The position numbers and the translations under genes are program-made. A stretch of 64,000 bases of DNA from Candidatus Nanoarchaeia archaeon (GTDB taxonomy: Archaea; Nanobdellota; Nanobdellia; SCGC-AAA011-G17; GW2011-AR17), in contig JAQTVM010000002.1 in assembly GCA_028706745.1 (NCBI GenBank), forward strand, positions 33,823-97,822, written 5' to 3'. Of this stretch, positions 8,591 to 17,877 are shown in pieces. Under the pieces are notes generated by a model that saw only the letters and a program-made list of their open reading frames with translations, made no database searches and was not told the DNA's origin. Numbering within the stretch: position 1 is the stretch's first letter; each line of letters starts with the position of its first letter.

Positions 8591-9589
8591 ATGAAAAAAG
8601 CCCTATACTGGCAAAAGCTGAAAAACAATACTGTTCAGTGCTCTCTCTGCCCTCACTTCTGCGTCATTGAGGAAGGAAAAAGAGGCAAGTGCGGCGTCAG
8701 GGAGAACCAGAAAGGCATTCTTTACAGCCTTGTCTATGGAAAGCCAAACTCTGCTGCAATTGACCCTGTTGAGAAAAAGCCCTTAAACCATTTCTTTCCG
8801 GGAACAATGACATTCTCAATAGGAACAGCAGGATGCAACCTAAAATGCCATTTCTGCCAGAACTATGAATTGTCGCAAAGCAAACCTGAAGATATTCCTT
8901 TTTACGATATGCCTCCCGAGAAAGTGGTTGAGGAAGCAATAAAGGCAAAATGTCATTCAATATCCTATACTTATTCAGAGCCAACAATCTTCTATGAATA
9001 TGTATTGGATACTGCAAAATTGGCAAAGAAAAAAGGCTTGAAAAACATCTTTGTCACAAACGGATTTATTAATCCCAAACCCTTGGAAGAACTTTGCAAA
9101 TACATTGATGCAGCGCACGTTGACTTGAAGGGATTTGACGAGGAAATATATTCAAAAACCTGCGGCGCAAGGCTTAAGCCGGTTTTAGAAACGTTAAAAC
9201 TGCTAAGGAAAAAGAGTGTATGGTTTGAAGTAATTAATCTTGTCATTCCAAACACTAATGATGACATGAAAAAGATAAAAGAGATGTGCCTTTGGCTGAA
9301 GAAGAATATTGGAGAAGACTGTGTTTTGCATTTCAGCAGGTTCTTTCCCTGCTATTTGATGTCGGATACTCCTGCAACGCCCATTGAAACCTTGGAAAAG
9401 GCAAAGGAAACAGCTGAAAAGGCAGGGCTGCATTACATTTATGTTGGAAATGTCTCAGAAGAGGAAAACACTTACTGCCCAAAATGCAGGAAACTGCTGA
9501 TAAGGAGAAGCAGGCACCATATTCTTGAGAATAACATTGAAAAAGGAAAGTGCAGTTTCTGCAAGACAGCCATTGCAGGCAGATTTTAG
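8591..9589 (+). CDS. amrS: AmmeMemoRadiSam-type radical SAM protein
   Basis: CSLCPHFCVIEEGKRGKCGVRENQKG; GTAGCNLKCHFCQN; C-terminal CPKC. Confidence 0.85.
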   Translation: MKKALYWQKLKNNTVQCSLCPHFCVIEEGKRGKCGVRENQKGILYSLVYGKPNSAAIDPVEKKPLNHFFPGTMTFSIGTAGCNLKCHFCQNYELSQSKPEDIPFYDMPPEKVVEEAIKAKCHSISYTYSEPTIFYEYVLDTAKLAKKKGLKNIFVTNGFINPKPLEELCKYIDAAHVDLKGFDEEIYSKTCGARLKPVLETLKLLRKKSVWFEVINLVIPNTNDDMKKIKEMCLWLKKNIGEDCVLHFSRFFPCYLMSDTPATPIETLEKAKETAEKAGLHYIYVGNVSEEENTYCPKCRKLLIRRSRHHILENNIEKGKCSFCKTAIAGRF

Positions 9590-9609
9590 GAAGTATGCAG
9601 AATCCCGGC

Positions 9610-10152
9610 TTATCTTGTCCTTAAAAGCAAATAAAACGCAGAAAGCCCGAACCCGACTACTGCAACATCCCCCAATAACAAAAATGGAAACGGAACAAAG
9701 AAAACAACAGAATTAAATGCAAACAATTCCCAGCCGCCTTTCAACCGTTTATAATGCCTGCTTGCATACGCAAGCCCGTAGATAAAGCATAAAAAGGAAA
9801 ATACAAGCAAGGCATTCTCTTCAAGCACTGCAATCGCGGAAGTCATGCAAAGCCCTAAAAACAGATAATCAAGATTGAAATTATATTTCTTCCTTTCAAG
9901 CCTTGCGTGCGCTATATTCAGAAAAACAGCCAAAATAATGCCTGCAATTACTGAAACAAGCCCAACCCACGGAATTGAATGCGTGAAAAGCATTGCAATT
10001 GCTGACATTGAGATTAAGAATATGATTATTCTCCTTAAAAGAGAAAGATATTTCCCGCCTGAAACAATCTCTTTTTTTGCAATCCACGCAAGCAGTATTC
10101 CAAGAGGAAGCCCTGCAAACACAGCAATAGGCAGCAAAAACAGGTAATCCAT
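9610..10152 (-). CDS. Polytopic membrane protein, unknown function
   Basis: Multiple hydrophobic segments. Confidence 0.6.
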   Translation of the reverse strand: MDYLFLLPIAVFAGLPLGILLAWIAKKEIVSGGKYLSLLRRIIIFLISMSAIAMLFTHSIPWVGLVSVIAGIILAVFLNIAHARLERKKYNFNLDYLFLGLCMTSAIAVLEENALLVFSFLCFIYGLAYASRHYKRLKGGWELFAFNSVVFFVPFPFLLLGDVAVVGFGLSAFYLLLRTR

Positions 10153-10181
10153 ATTGTATTATACTCCCGCAATATATTTAA

Positions 10182-10754
10182 ATGTATCTTCAGGATTATT
10201 CTGGTATGATTACGACGCCCTATGAAATATTCAGCATACTTGTTGTGGTTGCAGCTGTTGCATACATATTTTCAGGATTTGTTCCGAGAAAAGACCCTTA
10301 CAGCCTGAAGCCGGGCTGGGAAGAAATAAAGTTTGCAGCAATGGTTGCAGCGCCTGCCGTCATTGTGCACGAGATGTTTCACAAGTTCACTGCAATGGCA
10401 TTTGGAATACCTGCATTTTTTCAGGCATGGTGGTTTGGGCTCGGATTGGCGGCTGTGCTTAAATTAGTTGGCTCACCCCTCCTTATAATCGCTCCGGGGT
10501 ATGTATTAATGCCTGCAATCGCAACACCCTTGCAGAGCACGCTTATCGGCTTTGCAGGCCCTTTTGCAAACCTGCTTATGTGGCTCGGCTCTGCGTGGTA
10601 TTTGAAAAGCAGAAAAAGATTCAAAAGGCAGACATTTGTGTTCTTGATAGTATTCAGGCAGATAAACAAGTATTTGTTCATATTCAACATGCTCCCGATA
10701 CCCGGATTTGACGGGTTCCACGTGGTTTCAGGAATCTGGCGCTTAATTGCTTAA
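10182..10754 (+). CDS. M50/site-2-protease-like membrane metalloprotease
   Basis: HEMFH motif and C-terminal NMLPIPGFDGF. Confidence 0.75.
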   Translation: MYLQDYSGMITTPYEIFSILVVVAAVAYIFSGFVPRKDPYSLKPGWEEIKFAAMVAAPAVIVHEMFHKFTAMAFGIPAFFQAWWFGLGLAAVLKLVGSPLLIIAPGYVLMPAIATPLQSTLIGFAGPFANLLMWLGSAWYLKSRKRFKRQTFVFLIVFRQINKYLFIFNMLPIPGFDGFHVVSGIWRLIA

Positions 10755-10813
10755 AAGAATTCACTGCTTAAACCAAGCAATAAAGTTTGCGATTAAAATA
10801 GAATGTAAGTTTT

Positions 10814-11797
10814 TTACTTCTTTTTCTTCTTTGCAAACAGCTTTCCAAAAAAGCTCTTCTTTTCAGTTTTCTTTTGAGTCAAAGGCTTTTTTACAATGAC
10901 TTTCTTCACAGCCTTCTTGACTGCCTTCTTTATGATATTCGGTGCTGTCTTCTTTACAGGCTTCCTGACTATTTTCTTAACAACTTTCTTAACCGCCTTT
11001 TTTGGAACAGCCTTCTTAACAGGTTTTACAGCCGCCTTCTTAACAACTTTCTTGGCCTTTTTCGCAGGCTTTCTTGCAGCGCTCTTCTTTGCCTTTGCAA
11101 TCAATCTTGCTGTCTCGGCAGCCCTTAAATCCTCTTCAATTTTTATCTCGGCTGAAATCTCGTCAATCCTTCTCTGCAGGTTCTCAACAGTCCTCTTGTT
11201 GTCCTGTTCTGTCATCAGCTGCCCGCACTCAGGGCAGTGGAAGTCAGCCTCCATTGCGTCTTCCATTGTCATTCTTGCGCACTTGCCGGGGCAGACATAG
11301 AACTTACCGAATGATTCCTTCGCAATCCTTTCCTGAAAATCAGCAAGCTGCCTTTTTTTCTGCATGAACAAAGCTTCTTTTATGTTCTTGATTGCAAGAG
11401 TCCAGTAGTATATGTACCAGCCTTTCTTCTTGTCTTTCTTTCTTGTAAATGTGACAAGGTTTGACTTGTGAAGGCGGTAAAGCATGTTCCTTACCTGATT
11501 GACTGTAACATTCAGCTTTTCAGCAATTGCAAACTCTGATACATTCTCCCTGCCCCTCAGCAGATTTACCAGGGGCAGTATGTCTTCTCCTGCAAGGTTT
11601 ACTATCAAGTCATCCATTTCGCTTGTTGGAATCTCAAGCCCTAGCTTCAGCGCCGGAATCTTGTTTCCGAATTTCACTGCTTTTTTTGATTTCTTTGCGT
11701 AAAACTTCCTTGCCAGGGATTTTTTTGCCGGTTTTTTGGCAAACGGCTTTTTCTTTATGATTTTTTTTAGAACTGCCTTTTTTTTCTTAGCAACCAT
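10814..11797 (-). CDS. tfe: TFE-like transcription factor with Lys/Ala-rich tails
   Basis: wHTH plus C-x3-C..C-x2-C ribbon (CPGKCARM...CPECGQ) flanked by KKxVKK-rich tails; start trimmed to MVAKKKK. Confidence 0.75.
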   Translation of the reverse strand: MVAKKKKAVLKKIIKKKPFAKKPAKKSLARKFYAKKSKKAVKFGNKIPALKLGLEIPTSEMDDLIVNLAGEDILPLVNLLRGRENVSEFAIAEKLNVTVNQVRNMLYRLHKSNLVTFTRKKDKKKGWYIYYWTLAIKNIKEALFMQKKRQLADFQERIAKESFGKFYVCPGKCARMTMEDAMEADFHCPECGQLMTEQDNKRTVENLQRRIDEISAEIKIEEDLRAAETARLIAKAKKSAARKPAKKAKKVVKKAAVKPVKKAVPKKAVKKVVKKIVRKPVKKTAPNIIKKAVKKAVKKVIVKKPLTQKKTEKKSFFGKLFAKKKKK

Positions 11798-11930
11798 ATG
11801 ATATAGCACCTGCTGTTTAAAGCATTATAATTATTGTCGGAAGTGGTATTTAAAAGTATCGGAAAAAGCGCAAATAAGCAAGAGGGGCGCAAGAAAAAAG
11901 GTTATAAAGAATGCAGACAATTAAAAACAG

Positions 11931-13712
11931 ATGGGAAAAGAGGATGCAAGGTGGAATCTGGACGATGTCCTGCCGATTAAGAAGTTTGATTCACTTTACA
12001 GGGAGATTGAAGAGAAACTGAAAGAGTATGAATTCTTCTATGCAAACGTCTCCCCTGAGATGCCTGATGCAGGATTCAAGGCATTGATTGATTTTGACGA
12101 GAAGATGAGCGAAATGCTGAACAGGCTGACTGACATGCCTCTTTTGATGGAGGCAGCTGACCAGAAATCAGCAGAAGCAAAGCTGATGAAAAGCAAGTCA
12201 GAGAACCTTGCGATAAAGCACGCAAACATCTCAAGAAAGCTCGGATTGTGGATTCAGGGCAAGCCTGTTGAAAATATAAAAACCCTTGATAATTCAAATG
12301 CAGAACGGCTTTTCAATGCCTTGCCTGACTTAAAGTATGTCTTAAGGCACGCAAGGGAGTCTGCAAAATACACGCTTAATGAAAGAGAGGAAAGAATATG
12401 CACTGAGAAGAATGCAACAGGAATAGATGTGGTATTAAGCTTGAGAGAGCTTATTGAGACTGAATTCAAGTACAGGTTCAAGGTAAAAGGAAAGAAAGAA
12501 AGGATAATAGATATTGAGGCAGAGGTTTTGAAGTATGCATATTCAAAGAATCCTGCTGAAAGGGAAGCAGCCTCTGTTGCATTATTGACAAAATTCAAGG
12601 AAAATCTTGACAAGTTCTTCATGATATACCAGGCGGTTGTAAAAGACTGGCATTACTCGGCTGAGATGCGCGGATTCAAGTCAGCAATCGCGATAAGAAA
12701 CCATGCAAATCACGTTCCTGACGAGGCAGTTGAAGCTTTATTGGCTGTCTGCAGGGAAAACAGGGATGTTTACCAGAGATATTTCAAATTCAAGGCAAAA
12801 GAACTGGGGATAAAGCAGTTAAGAAGATATGACTTGTATGCCCCATTGAACATTGCAAAGACAGAGGAAATACCTTATGCAAAAGGCGTTAAGATTGTGC
12901 TTGACACTTATGACAATTTTGCAAAAAGTTTTGGGGAAAAGGCAAGAGTGATAATCAACAGGAAGCATATTGATTCGCATCCAAGATTAAACAAGAGAGG
13001 AGGGGCTTTCTGCTCGACTGTCGCGCCTTCGATTGCGCCGTATGTAATGCTTAACTACACAAACAGGTTCAGGGATGTTTCAACCCTTGCGCATGAATTA
13101 GGGCACGGAATACACTCACTTTATTCAAATAAGCACTCAATAAGCTGCCATCACGCAAATCTGCCTCTTTCTGAGACAGCATCCACTTTGGGAGAGATGA
13201 TTGTGTTTGAAAAGCTGCTTGAGATGGCTAAAAATGACAGAGAGAAAAAGGCGATGCTTGCCGACAAGATGGCTGACTCTTATGCAACAATTATGAGGCA
13301 GGCTTATTTTGTCGAGTTTGAGATTGCAGCGCACAATGAGCTAATAAAAGGGATTACTGCTGAGCAGCTTTCTGACATTTATTTTTCAACGCTGAAAGAG
13401 CAGTTTGGCAATTCTGTGTCTTTGGATCCCTTGTACAGGTATGAGTGGTCAAGGATTCCGCACATATTTGAAAGCCCGTTCTACTGCTATGCATACAACT
13501 TCGGGGAATTATTGTCTTTGGCGCTGTTTGCAAGGTATAAGAAAGAGGGCTCTTCGTTTGTGCCAAAGGTTGAGAAAGTCCTTGCCTATGGCGGCTCTGA
13601 AAACCCTGACAAGGTTCTGAAAGAGATTGGCGTTGACATGTCATCCAAGAAGTTCTGGCAGGGCAGTTTTGAGATTGTAAAAGAGTGGCAAATGAAGCTG
13701 GAGAAGTATTAA
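11931..13712 (+). CDS. pepF: M3-family oligoendopeptidase F-like
   Basis: HELGHGIHS zinc motif; W-x-L-D-D N-terminus. Confidence 0.85.
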   Translation: MGKEDARWNLDDVLPIKKFDSLYREIEEKLKEYEFFYANVSPEMPDAGFKALIDFDEKMSEMLNRLTDMPLLMEAADQKSAEAKLMKSKSENLAIKHANISRKLGLWIQGKPVENIKTLDNSNAERLFNALPDLKYVLRHARESAKYTLNEREERICTEKNATGIDVVLSLRELIETEFKYRFKVKGKKERIIDIEAEVLKYAYSKNPAEREAASVALLTKFKENLDKFFMIYQAVVKDWHYSAEMRGFKSAIAIRNHANHVPDEAVEALLAVCRENRDVYQRYFKFKAKELGIKQLRRYDLYAPLNIAKTEEIPYAKGVKIVLDTYDNFAKSFGEKARVIINRKHIDSHPRLNKRGGAFCSTVAPSIAPYVMLNYTNRFRDVSTLAHELGHGIHSLYSNKHSISCHHANLPLSETASTLGEMIVFEKLLEMAKNDREKKAMLADKMADSYATIMRQAYFVEFEIAAHNELIKGITAEQLSDIYFSTLKEQFGNSVSLDPLYRYEWSRIPHIFESPFYCYAYNFGELLSLALFARYKKEGSSFVPKVEKVLAYGGSENPDKVLKEIGVDMSSKKFWQGSFEIVKEWQMKLEKY

Positions 13713-13756
13713 TTCTACAGAAAAGCTTAAATATACATTGTAATACATAGTATCTC

Positions 13757-14017
13757 ATGGAAGCAATATGCGTAAAGCTGGACAAGGGCATAATGAAGGA
13801 GATAAACGAGATAGCCAAGGAATTTCATTACTCCACAAGGACTGACTTCATAAGGGAAGCAATAAGAAGCAAGATAGAGGAACTGGAGAAGAAAAGGGCA
13901 TTGAAGAACCTCGAGAAGTATTTTGGGGCTTCTAAGACAAAAACAACAGATGCAGAATTGGAGAAAATAAGGGAAGAAGTCGGAAATGAATATATGAAAA
14001 AATTTGGATTAAAATAA
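13757..14017 (+). CDS. Ribbon-helix-helix (CopG-like) protein, putative antitoxin
   Basis: ICVKLDKGIMKEINEIAKEFHYSTRTDFIREAIRSKIEEL. Confidence 0.75.
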   Translation: MEAICVKLDKGIMKEINEIAKEFHYSTRTDFIREAIRSKIEELEKKRALKNLEKYFGASKTKTTDAELEKIREEVGNEYMKKFGLK

Positions 14018-14425
14018 TTCTTCTGGCCTTTTTGTATCAACTATATCTTTAAGCTGTTCAAAATGCTTGTCTCTTGAAACCATAAGCGCAAAATTATCCC
14101 TTGCAAGAATTGCATGAAAACAGTCGCCAAAAGGCAATTCTCTTTCTCTGCTTAATTTGCGTGCTTCAGCTGATTGTTCACTGTTTGCATATACTTTTTT
14201 CAAATTTCTTTTAGGGATAATGTTAAATGCCTTTTCGATTATAGGCATAGGATATTTGCGCAACAATTCATCAAGAACCATATCTGAATAAATGACTATG
14301 CCATTCATTCGGACTATTCCCTTAAACATCTCCAGCGCCCACTCTCCAAGCGGCCTGAACCTGTCCTTTCTGTTCTCATGGAAATCAATCCATATTGCAG
14401 TATCAATGTAATATCTTTCACCCAT
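14009..14425 (-). CDS. PIN-domain nuclease (VapC-like)
   Basis: YYIDTAIWIDFHE...ELPFGDCFHAILARDNFALMVSRDKHF. Confidence 0.75.
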   Translation of the reverse strand: MGERYYIDTAIWIDFHENRKDRFRPLGEWALEMFKGIVRMNGIVIYSDMVLDELLRKYPMPIIEKAFNIIPKRNLKKVYANSEQSAEARKLSRERELPFGDCFHAILARDNFALMVSRDKHFEQLKDIVDTKRPEELF

Positions 14426-14572
14426 TTTTATGCTGCGAATGCTATGCAGAACTTATATAAAAGGTTTTGTTCGGAAAATCGCTCCTTTTTCCGAAGTCAG
14501 CGCAGGATTTTCAACAATCAAGAAAAATCACGTGAAAATTTACAAAAATGGAGATTATTCCAACACAGATGC

Positions 14573-16354
14573 TTATTCCAGCACTGCCTTAATCCTTCTC
14601 ACGCCTTTTGAGGAAGCTTCCTCTTTCCGGATTTTGAATTTGCCTAATTCTTTAGTATTTGTCACATGAGGCCCTGCGCAGATTTCCCTGCTGTAGATGT
14701 TCTTTGGGTCGCAGATTGTGTAAACTGAAATCTTCTCTCCGTACTTGTGCTCAAAAACACCTATTGCGCCCAATTTCTTGGCGTCATCAACAGTCATTTC
14801 CTCTCTCTTGACATCAAGCTGTTTCCCTATATTCTCATTTACAATCTTTTCAACTTCCCTTATCTGCTCAGGAGTCATTTTTTCATCGTGCGAAAAGTCA
14901 AATCTCAATCTCTCGGCAGTAATATTGCTACCTCTCTGCTCAACGTGGCTTCCCAATACCTGCCTTAACGCAGAATCAAGCAGATGCGTTGCTGTATGGA
15001 GCCTTGTTGTTGCCTCTGAATTGTCTGCCAATCCTGACTTGAATTTTCCTTCTGTTGCAGTCCTGCTTAATTCCTGGTGCATTGCCTGCTCTTTTTCATA
15101 GCCGACAATGTCAACTTCAAAGCCATTTTCCCTTGCAAGCTCCTGTGTCATTTCAATCGGAAACCCGCAGCTCTGGTACATAAGGAAAGCTGTCTTGCCG
15201 TCAATCACTTTTCCTTTTATTGTTTCCTTTAATCTTTCAAAATACCTTATTCCCTTTTCAAGAACTTCTGAGAATCTTTCTTCCTCTGCTTTTAATTCCT
15301 TGATTATGAAATCCTTGTTTTTCTGGATAGAAGCATAATCAGGGTAAATCTTAAAGACTTCCTCTGCAATCAAGTGTGTAAAGTTTCCTGCAATCCCCAA
15401 AGTCCTGCCGTGCCTTACCGCCCTTCTAATCAATCTTCTTAATACATATCCCTGCTCAACATTTGAAGGAGAAACAAGCTCAGCCAAAAGAATCACAGAT
15501 GCCCTGATGTGGTCTGCAATTATTCGCATGCTCTTGCCTGTTTCATCATTGTATTCCTTTGCTGAAAGCTCTTCTGTCTTTTTTATCAATGGCAATAATG
15601 AATCAGTGTCATAAACAGATTCATTGCCGTTAAGCGTCGCAACTGTCCTTTCAACGCCCATTCCTGTATCAATGTTTTTCTGTTTCAGCTCTTGAAATGA
15701 GCCGTCTTCTTTCTTTTCATACTGCATAAACACATTGTTCCATATTTCAGCCCAGTCTTTTGGATTAACACCGGGATTTCCGTGCGCTTTTCCTTTTCCA
15801 ACCCAGAAAAATATTTCAGTGTCAGGTCCGCAGGGTCCTGTCTTGCCTGCAGGCCCCCACCAGTTATCCTCTTTTGGCAAAAAGGCAATCCTGTCTTCTT
15901 TTACTCCTAATTTTTTCCATTTCTCGGCAGATTCCTTGTCAGCAGGCGCATCCTTGTCGCCCTTGAAACAGGTTACTGAAAGCATATCTAAAGGTATTCC
16001 TAAAACTTTTGTCAGGAATTCAAATGAGTATTCTATTGATTCTGACTTAAAATAATCTCCAAGGCTCCAGTTGCCGAGCATTTCAAAGAAAGTCAAGTGG
16101 AACTTGTCGCCCACTGCATCAATGTCAGTTGTCCTAATGCATTTCTGCACATTGCACAGCCTTGTTCCCAAAGGATGCTTTTGCCCCAATAAAAAAGGAA
16201 CCAGCGGATGCATTCCAGCTGTTGTAAATAAAACAGTCGGGTCATTCTGCGGTATTAAAGGCGAATTAGGAACTTCCTTGTGGCTTTTGCTTTTAAAAAA
16301 GTCAATATAAGCGCTTATTAATTCCTGCCTTCCTTTTACCTGTTTCATAAGCAT
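14573..16354 (-). CDS. alaS: Alanyl-tRNA synthetase, short form ending after the SAD domain
   Basis: FTTAGMHPLVPFLLGQKHP, RTTDIDAVGDKFHLTFFEMLGNWSLGDYF; HTATHLLDSALR; CAGPHVTNTKELG. Confidence 0.92.
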   Translation of the reverse strand: MLMKQVKGRQELISAYIDFFKSKSHKEVPNSPLIPQNDPTVLFTTAGMHPLVPFLLGQKHPLGTRLCNVQKCIRTTDIDAVGDKFHLTFFEMLGNWSLGDYFKSESIEYSFEFLTKVLGIPLDMLSVTCFKGDKDAPADKESAEKWKKLGVKEDRIAFLPKEDNWWGPAGKTGPCGPDTEIFFWVGKGKAHGNPGVNPKDWAEIWNNVFMQYEKKEDGSFQELKQKNIDTGMGVERTVATLNGNESVYDTDSLLPLIKKTEELSAKEYNDETGKSMRIIADHIRASVILLAELVSPSNVEQGYVLRRLIRRAVRHGRTLGIAGNFTHLIAEEVFKIYPDYASIQKNKDFIIKELKAEEERFSEVLEKGIRYFERLKETIKGKVIDGKTAFLMYQSCGFPIEMTQELARENGFEVDIVGYEKEQAMHQELSRTATEGKFKSGLADNSEATTRLHTATHLLDSALRQVLGSHVEQRGSNITAERLRFDFSHDEKMTPEQIREVEKIVNENIGKQLDVKREEMTVDDAKKLGAIGVFEHKYGEKISVYTICDPKNIYSREICAGPHVTNTKELGKFKIRKEEASSKGVRRIKAVLE

Positions 16355-16388
16355 AAGAGAACCAAAGCGTAATATAAAAGCTTAACGC

Positions 16389-17243
16389 TTAGAATAGCCC
16401 TGACTTATACCTTGCAGCGCACCAGTTTTGTTCCAGTATTTTGCAGTCTTTGTAATCAGTATAAGAAGGCCACATTTCCCAAATATTATCCAAAGTATAA
16501 ATGTCAAGCCCAAGATAATTTGCCTGCTTGTAAGCCGCAAGCACTGAATCCCTCCAGACTTTTCCCTGCAGGCATTCTTTTAATCCGGAATGCCCGCCTC
16601 CGAATACAACTGCAATCTTAGGTCTTTTTTCTTTCCAATCCTTTAATCGCGGAACAACAAATTCCTCTGTTTTTCTTGCTGCAACGCAGTTTCTTAATTC
16701 AACAAGCGGGTTTGGCGGAAGCCTGTGCACAGAAGCAGCCGCTGTTTCAACCGCATTCGGAGATTCTCCCTTGGTAAATGAGCCTAAGAAAAATCCGGAA
16801 TAGCCGTTCAGCAGGTACATCCCGAGCAAGCCCTTGCCAATTCCTTTGAGAAACTGCCTTCTGTCTGTTTTTTCATGCTCAGAAGCTTCCCTTATGTCCT
16901 CCTTTGCAGATGAAAGGACATAACCGGCAGCAAACAAGGGGATGCTCATCATTGCAATACCTGCGGCAAGCCCGAACGGGCTTACATTGGCATCAAGCAG
17001 ATAAACCCACTTGTCATGCTTGTGGGACTGTTTCATAATTGTCTCGTAAATCTTTGGAAGACAGTCAAGACCGAACTGCGAAGCGCCTGTTATTCCGGGA
17101 CCGTGCCCTGTATTTTCAAGAACAATCGCATCCAGTGATTCTATTTGCCCGTCATTGAAAACAGCATCATCAGCATCCTTCAAATGAGCCGCATAAACCA
17201 GAGTATAGTCAGCATTGTCTGTTGAAAAATTCACCCACCCCAT
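16389..17243 (-). CDS. Membrane protein, TraB/GumN-like candidate, with internal twin-arginine-like motif
   Basis: Hydrophobic segments flank TDRRQFLKGIGKG; C-terminal VVFGGGHSGLKECL. Confidence 0.45.
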   Translation of the reverse strand: MGWVNFSTDNADYTLVYAAHLKDADDAVFNDGQIESLDAIVLENTGHGPGITGASQFGLDCLPKIYETIMKQSHKHDKWVYLLDANVSPFGLAAGIAMMSIPLFAAGYVLSSAKEDIREASEHEKTDRRQFLKGIGKGLLGMYLLNGYSGFFLGSFTKGESPNAVETAAASVHRLPPNPLVELRNCVAARKTEEFVVPRLKDWKEKRPKIAVVFGGGHSGLKECLQGKVWRDSVLAAYKQANYLGLDIYTLDNIWEMWPSYTDYKDCKILEQNWCAARYKSGLF

Positions 17244-17266
17244 AAGGGGAGTTATGTATGGGTTGT

Positions 17267-17806
17267 TTAAATATCTTTGCCAAGGTAAGGCATTATTTCA
17301 GGCTTTGCCTCTTCAAGAACGCCTGCAAGCTCCTTGTAATCAACTGCCTTTAATTTTCCAATCAATTCTTTTGACTCTTCTGCAAACTGCTCCAATTCCT
17401 TGAAGTGCAGCTTTTTTTTCGCTTTTATTTTTGCCCAGGTAATGCCTATGAATGTTGAAAGGCAACCCATTCCCAAGGCGCCTACATAAGGATTCACAGG
17501 CATTGCAATTATAAGCAAAGAGCCGATTCCTGATGCTTTCTGGCAGTAATTAACTTTCTTGAGAAATTCCTCATTTATTAATCCTTCAGTCTTTATGTCA
17601 TTTATGGAAACAAGATGATCCTGTATCTTCCTGAAATAGCTGCTTTTCACGCAGGATTGCTCATTATCTCCTAATTTATAATAGCTGTCCAGCATACGGA
17701 GATAGCCTGCTGCATCACAATTATCAGTGTCAACATCATTTTCAACTGTGAATGACGCGCCTTTCACGCTGTTTACCAGCAAGTCAGTGAGTTCTTTTCT
17801 TTCCAT
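17267..17806 (-). CDS. Small membrane protein, paralogue of 17878-18516
   Basis: Shared layout with neighbour (YLxxLxxYY...FRxxxDHLxxI...TM pair). Confidence 0.55.
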   Translation of the reverse strand: MERKELTDLLVNSVKGASFTVENDVDTDNCDAAGYLRMLDSYYKLGDNEQSCVKSSYFRKIQDHLVSINDIKTEGLINEEFLKKVNYCQKASGIGSLLIIAMPVNPYVGALGMGCLSTFIGITWAKIKAKKKLHFKELEQFAEESKELIGKLKAVDYKELAGVLEEAKPEIMPYLGKDI

Positions 17807-17877
17807 TTTTATTTCTACCCCCTCGTTAAGCACTATATTGCATCCCTATATAAATGTTGCTATTATACAGGGGAAAA

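Noticed and set aside
10874-11300. Plus-strand ORFs (e.g. 10896-11300) that look like multi-TM proteins
   Set aside because: They are antisense to the Lys/Ala-rich TFE tail; antisense of AAG/AAA-rich codons reads as Phe/Leu.
14445-14570. Possible hairpin element CGGAAAA-TCGCTCC-TTTTTCCG downstream of alaS
   Set aside because: A single short A/T-rich inverted repeat; compatible with an ordinary terminator and not clearly part of the dispersed family.
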